Below, in pieces: positions 24,471 through 33,999 of a DNA stretch of 64,000 nt (position 1 is its first letter; each line of letters opens with the position of its first letter). The position numbers and the translations under genes were made by a program. Source of the stretch: Deroplatys truncata (lineage: Eukaryota; Arthropoda; Insecta; Mantodea; Mantidae); contig CM060990.1 of assembly GCA_030765065.1 (NCBI GenBank), positions 416,463,198-416,527,197 of the forward strand, written 5' to 3'. The notes beneath the pieces were generated by a model. That model had not been told where the DNA came from. It was given only the letters and a program-made list of their open reading frames with translations, and did no database searches.

Positions 24471-25814
24471 CTCTGTCTATCCTAGCATCTCTCCAGGTTT
24501 CCCCTATCTCTTCCGTATAAAGCATAACCCTCCCTCCATCAGCAACTGTCTAGCCTAGCATCTGTCCTTGGTTTCCTACCTCACCTGTATAAACCCACAT
24601 TCCCCTTCCTTCAGCCACTGTATAGCCTAGCATCTCTCCCGTTTTCATATTTTCCCATATAAACGCATACTCTACTCCACAGCCTCTGTCTAGACTAGCA
24701 CCTCTCCTCGTATTCCCTACCGCTCTCATATATCATTTTCCTCCTTGAAGGCTCTCTTAACCTAGCACATATCCTCGTTTTCCATATTTTCCCATATAAA
24801 CGCATACTCTACTCCTCAACCTCTGTCTAGAATAGCATCTCTCCTCGTATTTTCCGCCTCTCACATATAAAGCGCATTGTTCCTCCTTCAACTCTCTCCT
24901 AGCATAGGATCTCACCACGTTTTCCATAACTTCCTCCACATAAACGTATAAGCTCTTCCTCAACCTCTGTCTAACCTGCTACCTCTCCTCGTATTCCCTA
25001 CCTCTATCATATAAAGGTCGTTTCCCTCCTTCAACCCCTGCTCTACCTCAGATCCCTACTCGTTTTCCCTATCTCTCTCATATAAACGCATTTTAATGCT
25101 TGAAAACTCTCTCAAACTAGCATCTACATTTGTTCCTCGTCTCCCCATATAAACGCATACTCTATCATTCAAACCTTCCTGGTCTAATACCTCTCCCCGG
25201 TTTGCTAGCTCTCCCATATAAAACACATATTCTACCCTGTAAGCCCTGTATAATCTAGTAGCTCTCCTCGTATTCACTAGCCCTCCTGTATATAAGCCCA
25301 TAATCCCCCTCCTTCAACATCTGTCTAGCCTATCATATTAGCACGTTTTCCCTATCTTTCTCATATAAACGTATACTCCGCACCTCAAACTCCTTCTATC
25401 CTAGCACTTCTCCTCGTATTCCCCGCACCTCTCTCATATAAAGCGCATCCCCACTCCTTCAACCCATGTCTAACCTAGCATCGACCTTCGTGTTCCCTAT
25501 CTCTCCCATATAAAAGCATTCTCCTCCTTGAAGGCTCTCTCAACCTAACATCTACCCTCGTTTTCCTCGTCTCTTCATACAAAGGTATACTCTACTATTC
25601 AAACCCTCCTAGCCTAATACCGCTCCTCTGTTTGCTAGATCTCCCATATAAAAACCATATTCTGCCCTTCAAGCCCTGTATAGTCTAGTACCTCTCCTCG
25701 TATTCCCTATCTCTCCCATATAAGCCTATATTTCCATCCCTCAGCTTCTGTCTATCATACCATCTGTTCGCGTTTTCCCTATCTTTTCCATAAAAGACAT
25801 ACTGCACAACTCAA
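24471..25814 (-). repeat. Right arm, outer minisatellite, inner portion
   Basis: Reverse complement of the left ~71-bp array (CCTCGTATTCCCTATCTCTC, CCATATAAACGCAT, CTCTACTCCTCAACCTCTGT). It exceeds its left counterpart by about 0.4 kb, indicating unequal array expansion. It stops at CTCAA (25810-25814), where an ORF1-bearing element is inserted. Confidence 0.85.
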
Positions 25815-27334
25815 TTTTGTTATAATTTTTTTTGGGAGGGAAAGGAGTAGAGGTATAGGATAAAACAGATGTAGCTGGATATTGGGAGGGAAAAGGGAAG
25901 AGGAATAGAAAGGGTGTTGTTCTGAGGTGACTCTATTTATTATGTCGTGTTGGTGGTCATGGTGGCCGGTACCGCTTGCGCAACCGGCGGATTGTGGGTG
26001 ACTGTTGCGGAGTTCTCCGCGGTGTAGGTTAGCCTACTGCCATGACCGAGGCCCTGACAGCGACCTAACAATCAGTGGTGACTTTTGATGTTCATGGTCA
26101 ATGGTGGTTGTGAGATTATGTGGTGGCGTTGTGGTGTTCATCTGCGACGTCTGTTGTGTTGAGCAGGTTGTTGCAGGACATGTTGCTCTAGAAAGTTGCG
26201 GATCAGAAGATAGCTTTCCTCCATCTTGTGGTGGTTGTCCTGTAGCTGGCGGAGGCTGTTGGCGATGTCAGTGGTAGTGCGCAGCTGTTGTTCCTTCATG
26301 CCGGCGAGTGAGGCCTCGATGGCCGTCAGCCGCTCGGCACTGTCGTCGGTGGTGTCGGTAGTGTTTTCTTCTTCTAGATAGCTTTCAATACAATACAGCT
26401 TACGCTGTATCGATGGCAGCAGATTTGGGTCGTCGTAGTGAGAGGGTTCCTGTATCGAAGCTTTCAGCCTGTTAAGGCTTCCTGTGGCGCTGGCGTAGGT
26501 TCTGTTCGCGGTGCGTTGCTTGGCTTCGATGTAAGCAAACCGCCGGTTGGCGGCCTGCCGAAGGGCTTCCAGTTTCGGTTGAGTTGGGCGACCTCCGCCT
26601 GTATGGTGGCTGAGGCCGCAAGTAGTTGAGTAATTGATGCTTCTATTGCTGTCAGTGTAGTGGTTGTGGTCGTGTTGGTGATGTTACCCTCTCGGCGTAA
26701 GCGGGAAGTCTGAGGTGGAGCGTCTTGTGTCAGTTGTGGTGCCGCCCTCCCTGGGTAGAGTGGAAAGCAAGCTTGGCCGGTGTAGTGATCCAGCCTGCAG
26801 CAGGTGGCGCAGAATCTTCTTCGTCGAGAAAGATCATGCTGCCTGCAGGCTGAAGTCAAGGCCGGAGAGCTACAGTTTTAGCAGCGTGCAGAATTACTGC
26901 AGTGTGCCGCCGAGTGCCTATACTGGCAGCAGCGACGGCATGGTGGTGTCCAATTTGTGCGGCTGGCTTCAAATCGTATCGTGTTACCAAGAAACTCCAC
27001 GTCCGTTTGAAGAGCTGCGTCGTATTGCGCCTTGTTGAGGAAAACAAGGCGCACCAGTGGAGACGGTCCATTCCTTGAAACAATCCTGGTTGCCTTTATC
27101 ATTGAAGTCCAGCGTTGTTGGAGTTGTTCAAGGAGGATCTGCGTCGGCAGGTTCCTCTGTACCCCGACCGCAACGGCACTGTAGCGGCCGTCTTGATCGG
27201 GGGTGTTGTCAAGGGGCTCACCCGTGTTGTCGCTAGAGGCGATCTTCTGCGTCGGTTGGGCGCTGTCTGCGCTGGCGGTGAAGTTTGGTGGAGCTGCGTT
27301 GTCGGTCCCTGTTGCCGGTGCCAGGGTGGTGTCG
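25815..27334 (-). mobile_element. ORF1-only non-LTR element inserted in the right arm
   Basis: A 1.52-kb insertion splitting the minisatellite. CTCAA occurs on both sides (25810-25814, 27335-27339), and joining the flanks restores the array as seen uninterrupted at about 17085-17100 in the left arm. On the minus strand it carries a gag-like ORF1 but no reverse transcriptase. A second copy of the same organisation is at 47,640-49,300; both share CGGTACCG near the 3' end followed by an ACATAATAAA signal. The name 'half-LINE' is inference from two RT-less copies. Confidence 0.65.
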
Positions 27335-27339
27335 CTCAA
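26464..27339 (-). pseudogene. Gag-like ORF1 with CCHC zinc knuckle
   Basis: RNA-binding ORF1 protein of a non-LTR element. The 153-codon upstream frame (27339-26878) shows NLPTQILLEQLQQRW, then PLVRLVFLNKAQYDAALQ and FEASRTNWTPP. These lead into CRRCCQYRHSAAHC, a C-x2-C-x4-H-x4-C knuckle as in jockey/I-type ORF1. A frameshift near 26870 separates it from the 131-codon frame 26859-26464, which adds a second Cys/His cluster FCATCCRLDHYTGQAC and a Thr/Ala-rich, probably helical tail. Frame breaks make it a pseudogene. Confidence 0.65.
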
Positions 27340-28310
27340 GCTCTCTCTAGCCTAGTACTTCTACTCCTATTCCCTACCTCTCATATAAAGCGCATTTCCC
27401 TACTTCAGCCCCTGTACAGCCTAGCATTGGTCCTCGTATTCCCAATCTCTCTCGAATAAACGTATTTTCATTCTTGAACGCTCCTCCAACCTACCTACTC
27501 CCACTGTTTACCTCGTCTCCTCATATAAACGCACACTCTACTTCTCAAACTCTGTCTAGATTAGCACCTCTCCTCGTATTCCCTACGTCTCCCATATAAA
27601 GCGCATTGGTCTCCTTCAACTCTCTCCTAGCATAGGATCTCTCTCCGTTTTCCATATCTCCCCCCACATAAACGTACACCCTACTTCTTAACCGCTGACT
27701 AACTAACTGCCTCTCCTCGTATTCCCTACCTTTAACATATAAAGGGCGTTCCCTCCTTCAGCCCCTGCTCTACCTTGGAACTCTCCTCGTTTTCCCTATC
27801 TCTCCCATATAAACGCATTTTCCTCCTTGAAGGTTCTCTCAACCTAGAATCTACCCTCGTCTCTCCATATAAACGTATACTCTACTATTCAAACCCTCCT
27901 AGCCTAATACCTCTCCCATATAAAAGTCATATGCTACCCTTCAAGCCCTGTCTAGTCTAGTACCTCTCCTCGTATTCCCTATCTCTCCCGTATAAGCCCA
28001 TATTACCCCTCCTTCAGCATCTGTCTAGCCCACCATCTGTCCACGTTTTTCCTATCTTTTCCATATAAACGCATATTTCGCACCTCATGCTCTGTCTAGT
28101 TAGCACTTCTCCTCGTATTCCCTAACTTCACATATAAAGCATATCCCCCACTTCTTCAACCCCTGTCTAGCCTAGCATCGATCCTCGTAGTCCCTATCTT
28201 CCCCATATAAAAGCAATTTCCTCCTTGAGCCGTCGCATCTACCCTCGTTTTCCCTATCCTTTCCCATATAAACGCTAAAACTATGCTTGGATCCCCTATA
28301 ATATCCTACT
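27335..28310 (-). repeat. Right arm, outermost minisatellite
   Basis: Pairs base-for-base in length with 16124-17099 of the left arm. The block 27775-27960 encodes exactly the same 61-aa antisense frame as 16474-16659, so the two stretches are essentially identical, whereas the extreme tip and the unique block show visible substitutions. Confidence 0.85.
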
Positions 28311-28316
28311 ACTGAT

Positions 28317-29389
28317 TTAACCCGATAACCGTTCAGTATGATCATGTTGACGTTTTGTGGCGACTGGAACCGGAGACTCCATTCCCACTTGGGTTTTTGC
28401 AATCATGTTCATTAGCGCGTGAGAATGTGAGGATGTTTGATGCGTGCTTACGTGCGCGTCAACTAATGCACATAGGCAAGAAATAGAAAGAACAAAGCAA
28501 ATATAAGGCAGAAACTTAGAAATAAAATAAAGAAAATGTGCTCAGTCGCACTGAGTAAGTCTCTGACGCTTCTTACGTGAAACGTTTGAACCGATTTTAC
28601 ACATTGTATCCTTTTAAGAAGCAAAATGCTGATATTTATGGCTGCAGTTACGATTGCCAGAATATATTAGTAATTAAATGGATATTTCTCTGGAGGAAAT
28701 TCGTTGTGCTCATAAATGAGGGAACAACGCTCTCGTCCAGGCTCCGAGCTGTTTTTCCGGTGTAACAAAAGCTCTAGCTGGAGCCAAAATGTTTCAGGTA
28801 GCTCGTTCAGGTACGAGTTCTTACGCTTAGGGAACGGTGGTTAACGCCCGCTCACCCTGCATACGGCACCGCAAGCGATGACACTGGTGATACATAAAAT
28901 AAATGAAACTATGATGACTGAGAGAATCCTTTAAAAAATTGTCAGTTAGGACGGTCTTGGCGCTTTTTAAGCGCACAGCTCCCGTTCACGAGTCCGTGCG
29001 ATAAGAACTCGGCTAATTGTGTCGATATGCATGATGTTATTCTTGAATGCGACTTCCAAAACATAAATCGTACCTTGACTGAAGAAAACGTAATTTTTGA
29101 TGAGCGAAAGCAATTTCTACTGAATTATTTCATAGCTACCTTACAAATTATTCGCAGAAAGTCTTCCTCTTTATTTTCGTCTTGTTAAACCTGATAAATA
29201 ATCATAAGAAATTGTTTAAATAATTGGGTTTATTGGTTTATGCTAGAAATGCATAATATCGCTTTAAGCAACAGAACTGAGTAAGCATTAACTGTTTAAA
29301 CAGAAAGTCCGAATATTGCTAGCCAATAGCTGATTGAGAAGAAAACCACAGTCACTTAACATTTGAAACTGTACCGTGGGGTGCAACTG
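28317..29389. other. Unassigned DNA
   Basis: No gene recognised. Near 28817 and 28999 a CGAGTTCTTA/TAAGAACTCG inverted pair occurs, about 0.2 kb apart, but the surrounding bases do not pair well enough to call a MITE. Confidence 0.35.
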
Positions 29390-30290
29390 TCCATCGTCAG
29401 TAAGGAACTCTAGCAGTATCCCGGGAAGTTTAGGGCTCAGGGGTTCCAATCAGGATGGCGGGAATAGGGAAATTCTTCAGGATGACAAATCCGTAGAGCT
29501 GGGATTCTGGTTTTCAGGGTGGTTTAATGGCAATTTGTTGGATAAACTGAAACACCGTTTCATTCATTAACGATTTTGTTCAGAGACCCGTCACTGTCTC
29601 TATCTATGCTATTTTCCTTCTCAAGGAACCGCGACTTATAACTCGAAGTACTTTCGACTCCGAATGTAAATTTGTTGCATTTTGTGCGTAGTGTAAGAAA
29701 CGCGTACTTCAATGAGCGCACTTATGCGTAGAATATTAGTATAACCGCTCACATAACTTGCGTGTATTCACTTGCTGTTTAGAACTGATAGAACTTGCCA
29801 CATAACGCGTTTACGACAGAGTCTGAACTTACCACCCTGTACCTAGAACTGTGTCAACTTATCTCATCGTAGGGTTACAACATAGGCAACCTTTCACCAT
29901 GTGGATTTATATCAGAGTGAACTTAGGGTGTTTCAGCAGTTTACGCTTTTATGAAAATTACCCCTACTTTTATACATTTCATGTCCGTTTTGCGTTCAAA
30001 CCAAACCACGCGGCATGCACTTAATGATTAATTTGCGATATTTATTCTTTCATGATTTTTCTTATTGCCTATCCTCTTTTCATCAACCCCCAAGCTTAAT
30101 TTGGCAAACTTATTTTCAGAAAAAGCCTTCCAGTGCGCCTGATCGAAGATAGAACACGACAGTCTTCGGACTCCGTTAATCTCTTGAACTCTTGTTTTTG
30201 TCATTAGACGGGTCACGTTCGGGTCGAACGTAAAAGCCACGACTGATCTCAATGGCGCCGAATATACCCTTAAGCTCTTTCACACGAAAC
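29390..30290. repeat. Unidentified dispersed repeat, copy 1 (~0.9 kb)
   Basis: Matches 40,030-40,615 in the same orientation. Examples are GGGGTTCCAATCAGGATGGC, AAATTCTTCAGGATGACA, CGACTTATAACTCGAAGTAC, ATTTGCGATATTTATT and GGTCACGTTCGGGTCGAACG. Copy 2 lacks about 0.27 kb found here at roughly 29,735-30,010. The minus strand holds an open frame at 30028-30252 (VVAFTFDPNVTRLMTKT, VQEINGVRRLSCSIFD) whose wording is partly preserved in copy 2, so this was probably a coding part of a transposon not recognised here. Confidence 0.7.
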
Positions 30291-30298
30291 ATATATAT

Positions 30299-30625
30299 AC
30301 ATATCCAAAACTAAGCGTTGTAGAAAGAAATGTCTTTACAAAAGTTGTTTGATATTATGGGGAAAGTAAATTCCATTAGTTGCGTTTTATTTGGAGGATG
30401 TTGTAATGGTGTTTTAGGGTCAATTTAAACTGGCCCTAGTTCTAGATTCCCATTTAAAAATAGCAAATTTACCATAAAATGACCATCATAACGTCCTCCA
30501 AACGAAACACGATTAATGACGTTTACTTTCCCCCATAACATCAAGCAACTTTTATTAAAGACATTTCTTTCTACAACGCTTGTTATGGAGATAGTGCACA
30601 GTCTCAACTTAAATGGTCCACCCGG
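30299..30625. mobile_element. Foldback MITE
   Basis: A near-palindrome. The left half 30310-30420 (AAGCGTTGTAGAAAGAAATG, GATATTATGGGGAAAGTAAA, TTTGGAGGATGTTG) reappears inverted at about 30485-30590, around a core AGGGTCAATTTAAACTGGCC (30416-30435). The right half continues to CAGTCTCAACTTAAATGGTC plus CACCCGGTAT. The corresponding left tip is replaced by an ATATATA run. A half-copy lies at 45,404-45,572. It has no coding capacity. The end sequence is reminiscent of mariner-type MITEs, but superfamily is not proven. Confidence 0.7.
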
Positions 30626-31199
30626 TATCCTTCTAATTTTTATTCCTGCTAATCAATCCTGCTTTCTTATTATCATTGATCATTTGCCTAGCCTTAATAC
30701 CCGGCTTTAAATGCCCTAACGTGAATTAATAATTGGACGATTAGGCCGAACGAGAGGCTTATTGTACGTCTTCTTCTTTTGCTGGGAAACAGCTGTTATA
30801 GTCTAGTGAACGCCTCCTTAATGATGATAGCCCATTCATGTGTAATTTCTGTCTTTTCCCTCCATCCTTTAATCCAAATGCCATGCAAATCCCGTTCCAC
30901 ACAATTCAGCCATGTTAATCTTGGTCTTTCCCTACGTCTTCTCCCTTCAGGTTTGTCTTCAAAGAACTTTTTAACAGATCAACCACCATCCATGCTAATC
31001 ACATGCCCAAGCCATTCAATTATTTTGGCTTTAACAAGAATTACTATGTTAGGCTTTTTATATAGAAATTTAGTTCCATATTTGTGCGTATTCTTCACCC
31101 CTCTTTATTCTTTATTGGCCTATAAATTTTCCACAATATTTTCCTTTCCAGTTCTTCCAACTTTGATTTTATACCTTCTGATATCACTCAGGTTTCACA

Positions 31200-31565
31200 T
31201 CCATAATCACATTCATTCATTCGCTGTTTAACCTCATCTTATGTAGGACTTACACCCCCCAGGATTTACAGGCGGGTGCCTGGGGTCAGAGGCCCGTCGA
31301 GGAGCAGACGCACTCATGGAGCAGAAAGAATAACCAGGAGGGTGATCAGTCCGATGCCTGGAATGGGATGAAGGCGAAATGGATGAAAGGAAAGGTGATG
31401 ATGGAGCAGTTGGTGGAATGAATGGCGGGGGAAACCGAAGAACCCGGAGAAAACCCGCCCAGACGCCGCTTCGTCCACCACAAATCCCTGGGGTTGAACT
31501 CGGGCCGCCTCGGTGAGAGGCGAGCGGTCTAACTACTCGGCCACGGCGCCGCCTCCATAATAACA
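31200..31565 (-). mobile_element. SINE family D (tRNA-Ser/Leu type head), copy 1
   Basis: SINE body 31,212-31,553 flanked by TCCATAATCACA (31200-31211) and TCCATAATAACA (31554-31565), a 12-bp duplication with one mismatch. On the minus strand the head is GGCGCCGTGGCCGAGTAGTT (box A) and GAGTTCAACCCCAGG (box B). Next come CGCCGGGTTT-type sequence (TCTGGGCGGGTTTTCTCCGG) and a (GAAT)n-like tail. The same body is at 55,065-55,390. The 110-aa antisense ORF is SINE-derived. Confidence 0.85.
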
Positions 31566-31755
31566 ATAGATTTAATTATTGTGTTATAGATGTGTAGCTT
31601 AGTTTGCTACGACAGATATCGCGTTTTCATAGTTTTAGACAAAGCAAAAAACACCTATTACTGCAGCTAATCTCTTTGATGTCTTTACTATGATCATTAT
31701 CAAAAGTAAACAGTGAACCTAAATACTTAAATTTATGAACTTTGTTATATATTAC

Positions 31756-32068
31756 ATAATAATTTAACACATGTTGTCCTCCATCGACTAGTGGTACCGT
31801 GCTAGCCTCTAGTTCCCGAGGTCGCGGGTTCAAACCTGGCGGAGGGTGATGGATTTTTTCGGGCGTAAAAATCCTTAGCATAGCTTCCTTCGGAAGGGAA
31901 GTAAAGCCGGTGGTCCCGTGTCGTAGATTTACGGCACGTGAAAGAACCTCAAGCCTGATAAGAGGCCTCTGAGCAAAATTTATGTCTTTCACGCCCAATT
32001 TAGAATGGGACGCTAAGGACCATAGTAGTTAAAGAGCGTCCATAAATAAAAATATAATAATTTATCAC
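31756..32068 (+). mobile_element. SINE family B, copy with target duplication
   Basis: Body 31,771-32,053 flanked by ATAATAATTTAACAC (31756-31770) and ATAATAATTTATCAC (32054-32068). The tRNA-like head has a box-B-like GGGTTCAAACCTGG (about 31,827). The body includes TTTTTTCGGGCGTAAAAATC, GGAAGTAAAGCCGGTGGTCC, CGTGTCGTAGATTTACGG and CTCAAGCCTGATAAGAGGCC, and it ends GAGCGTCCATAAATA. It is inserted in the minus-strand LINE. Other copies are at 39,640 and 6,742. Confidence 0.85.
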
Positions 32069-33448
32069 TGTTTCATTATCTTCATTTCTTGTTTTTACTT
32101 TATATGTCACATTAGCTTCTAAACCTAATTCTTGTTACATTCATTGTTTGTTCATTAGCCACTTAAAGTGCTGATAAAGATCCAGCTATCAATACCATGT
32201 CATCTGCGTAGGTTAAATATCGTATGGATCTATTCATAATAGTTCCTCCTTGGCTGATTTGTATATTTCTTACTATGTTTTCCAAGGCTAAATTGAACAG
32301 CAAAGCCGACAAAGCCTTCCCTAGTCTCAAACCGCTCTTAGTTTCGAAACCTTCTGATTTTCTTCCATTAATTTGTATTAATTGGTGGTTTTCTGTAATG
32401 CTATTTTAACTAAATGTATTAGCTTTACTGGTATACCAAATTCTACCATTGCATTAAACAATTGCTGCCAGTTTATGCTGTCATATGCGTGTTTAAAGTC
32501 AAGGAATAATAGATGCAACACTGTATTATGTTCATGTCTTCTACAATATTTGCCCTAGTTGGTAGTGCAGCGGGCTTTCTAAAGACACATTGGTAATCAC
32601 CTAGAATTTCATCCGTATATTCCTCCAAATATCAATTATCGCCCTCGTGAAGGCTTTGTATGCCACATTTAGTAGAGAGATTCCTCCGCAATTCCCACAA
32701 TACAGTTTATCCCCTTTCTTAGAGATTAGCAATACAATTGCTGTTTGCCACTTATCTGGGATTTTCTCCTTCTCCCAAATGCTTAAAATCAATCTATATA
32801 CCCTATCCCATAATACTCTACCACTATATTTCAGCAACTCACAAGCCATTTCATCTGTTCCTGGAGCTCTATTCATCCTAAGTGTTTTAATAATTTCACA
32901 AGCTATACTTCTTGTGGGTCTCAGTATATCATTTTCCGGTAGAATTCTTATTGTCATTCTCCGCAATTGACTCGCTCTGCTTAAAAGGTTTTTAAAATAT
33001 TCAGCCCATCTTTCCATCAGATTTCCTTCATCCCCATTATTTCCCCATCAATATCCCTGCACATTGACCTCCTTGGTTTAAAACCTTGTTTAAATCTCCG
33101 TATTCCCTGTTAACATTTTCTGCTCCCACTCCTTATTCTATATGTCTGCATTACCTGAAATTCTTCCTCCTGAAACGTCTTTTCACTTATCTTCGTATAT
33201 TCTTATGTTCTTCCTCTGTTGATATCGTTTTTTTAACATTTTTTTAATTCATTTCGTTTGTCTAAAATTTCCCTACACTTATCGTCAAACAATTCCTTCT
33301 TCTTGTATCCCTCTCAATTTCCAATCACATTTCTTGCTACCGTTTGTATTCCTTCTGGTTTATCGTTATAATGCATCCTAGGTCTCTTCTCACTCCCTTT
33401 GTCTTTTTTCCTCTTTCTTTTTGCTTTTTTTCTGTTTCTGCGTAACGA

Positions 33449-33506
<58 letters not shown>

Positions 33507-33507
33507 T
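33449..33507 (+). repeat. (ATT)n microsatellite
   Basis: About 19 uninterrupted ATT triplets at the 5' limit of the minus-strand LINE. Confidence 0.95.
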
Positions 33508-33990
33508 AGTGACTTACTACAATTGGTGGCGAGCCCCTGTTACACATTCATGCTGCTCACAATGAATTTCAATCAATGAATAGAACACAATTCCAAAGCA
33601 ACATAAACAATTACATAAGGCACAAGCTTACACGATGTATGGCCCTCAACCAACGAAGATGTTAGGAAATTTATACATACGTATATTGCACTCTACAAAC
33701 ATAAAACACATTACTGAAGCATTATTTATTACGCTTCCTCATGCGTGCAGCACCTGCCTACACTCGGTTTCCTTCTTGCTTCACATTTGCTGTTCTCTTT
33801 CTTTCTATTTTTAATCAGAATTGTTCTAATTGTTCTTGGTTTCCAGCGCATTTGGCACAGTACTTCCTTAGCTGAGGCTATAAGAAGCCTCCACAATTCA
33901 CACTTTGGTACTTTTCACTCCCGGTATACATTCCTGTCAATTTTCATTCTTACGGTATGTCATTAGCTTGATGATGTCAAGCATATTGTC
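33508..33990. other. Unassigned DNA
   Basis: Between the microsatellite and the Gypsy-like pol relic. No LTR, gene or tRNA-like segment recognised; a decayed LTR could be hidden here. Confidence 0.3.
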
Positions 33991-33999
33991 CTGCTAAAA

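Larger units (their letters stand above)
16118..28316. mobile_element. Large Polinton-like element with giant terminal inverted repeats
   Basis: Bounded by a perfect 6-bp direct repeat ACTGAT (16118-16123 and 28311-28316), the target-duplication length of Polinton/Maverick elements. The inner ends are inverted: the left begins ATTAGGATATTATA (16124) and the right, reverse-complemented, AGTAGGATATTATA (from 28310). The pairing rule left + right = 44434 holds at the ends and also for a 61-codon frame that is identical at 16474-16659 (minus) and 27775-27960 (plus). So the outermost arms have no net indel. The centre (20.6-21.8 kb) holds a PolB-protein N-terminal relic. Length 12.2 kb and arms of about 3.7 and 4.2 kb (without insertion) are atypical, since Polinton arms are usually shorter and the element longer. 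No integrase, ATPase or capsid gene is visible, so it is a degenerate or non-autonomous derivative. Confidence 0.7.
30760..33420 (-). pseudogene. LINE reverse-transcriptase pseudogene with two SINE insertions
   Basis: Minus-strand Endonuclease-RT LINE, reading right to left. At about 33,300-33,020 there is FDDKCREILDKRNE. The longest frame (33017-32601) shows MNRAPGTDEMACELLKYSG, DKWQTAIVLLISKKGDKL and CGGISLLNVAYKAFTRAI. Next come LFLDFKHAYDSINW (about 32,510-32,465), GLRLGKALSALLFNLALE (about 32,330-32,280) and the catalytic YADDMVLIAG (32,210-32,180). KVHKFKYLGSLFTFDNDHS follows (31,740-31,680), then LGHVISMDGG and GRRRKGRPRL at the C-terminus (about 31,010-30,900). The catalytic YADD is intact, but several frameshifts kill it. 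SINEs at 31,212-31,553 and 31,771-32,053 interrupt it. It is 5'-truncated near the (ATT)n run at 33,449. Confidence 0.8.

Noticed and set aside
26464-27459. Plus-strand ORFs at 26,438-27,459
   Set aside because: They are antisense to the zinc-knuckle ORF1; the motif-bearing frame is on the minus strand.
28805-29015. Small inverted-repeat element (CGAGTTCTTA / TAAGAACTCG)
   Set aside because: Pairing does not extend beyond about 10 bases and no target duplication is seen.
31234-31566. 110-aa minus ORF, and the 100-aa ORF at 55,102-55,404, as one conserved protein
   Set aside because: Their similarity is explained by both being translated from family D SINE copies.
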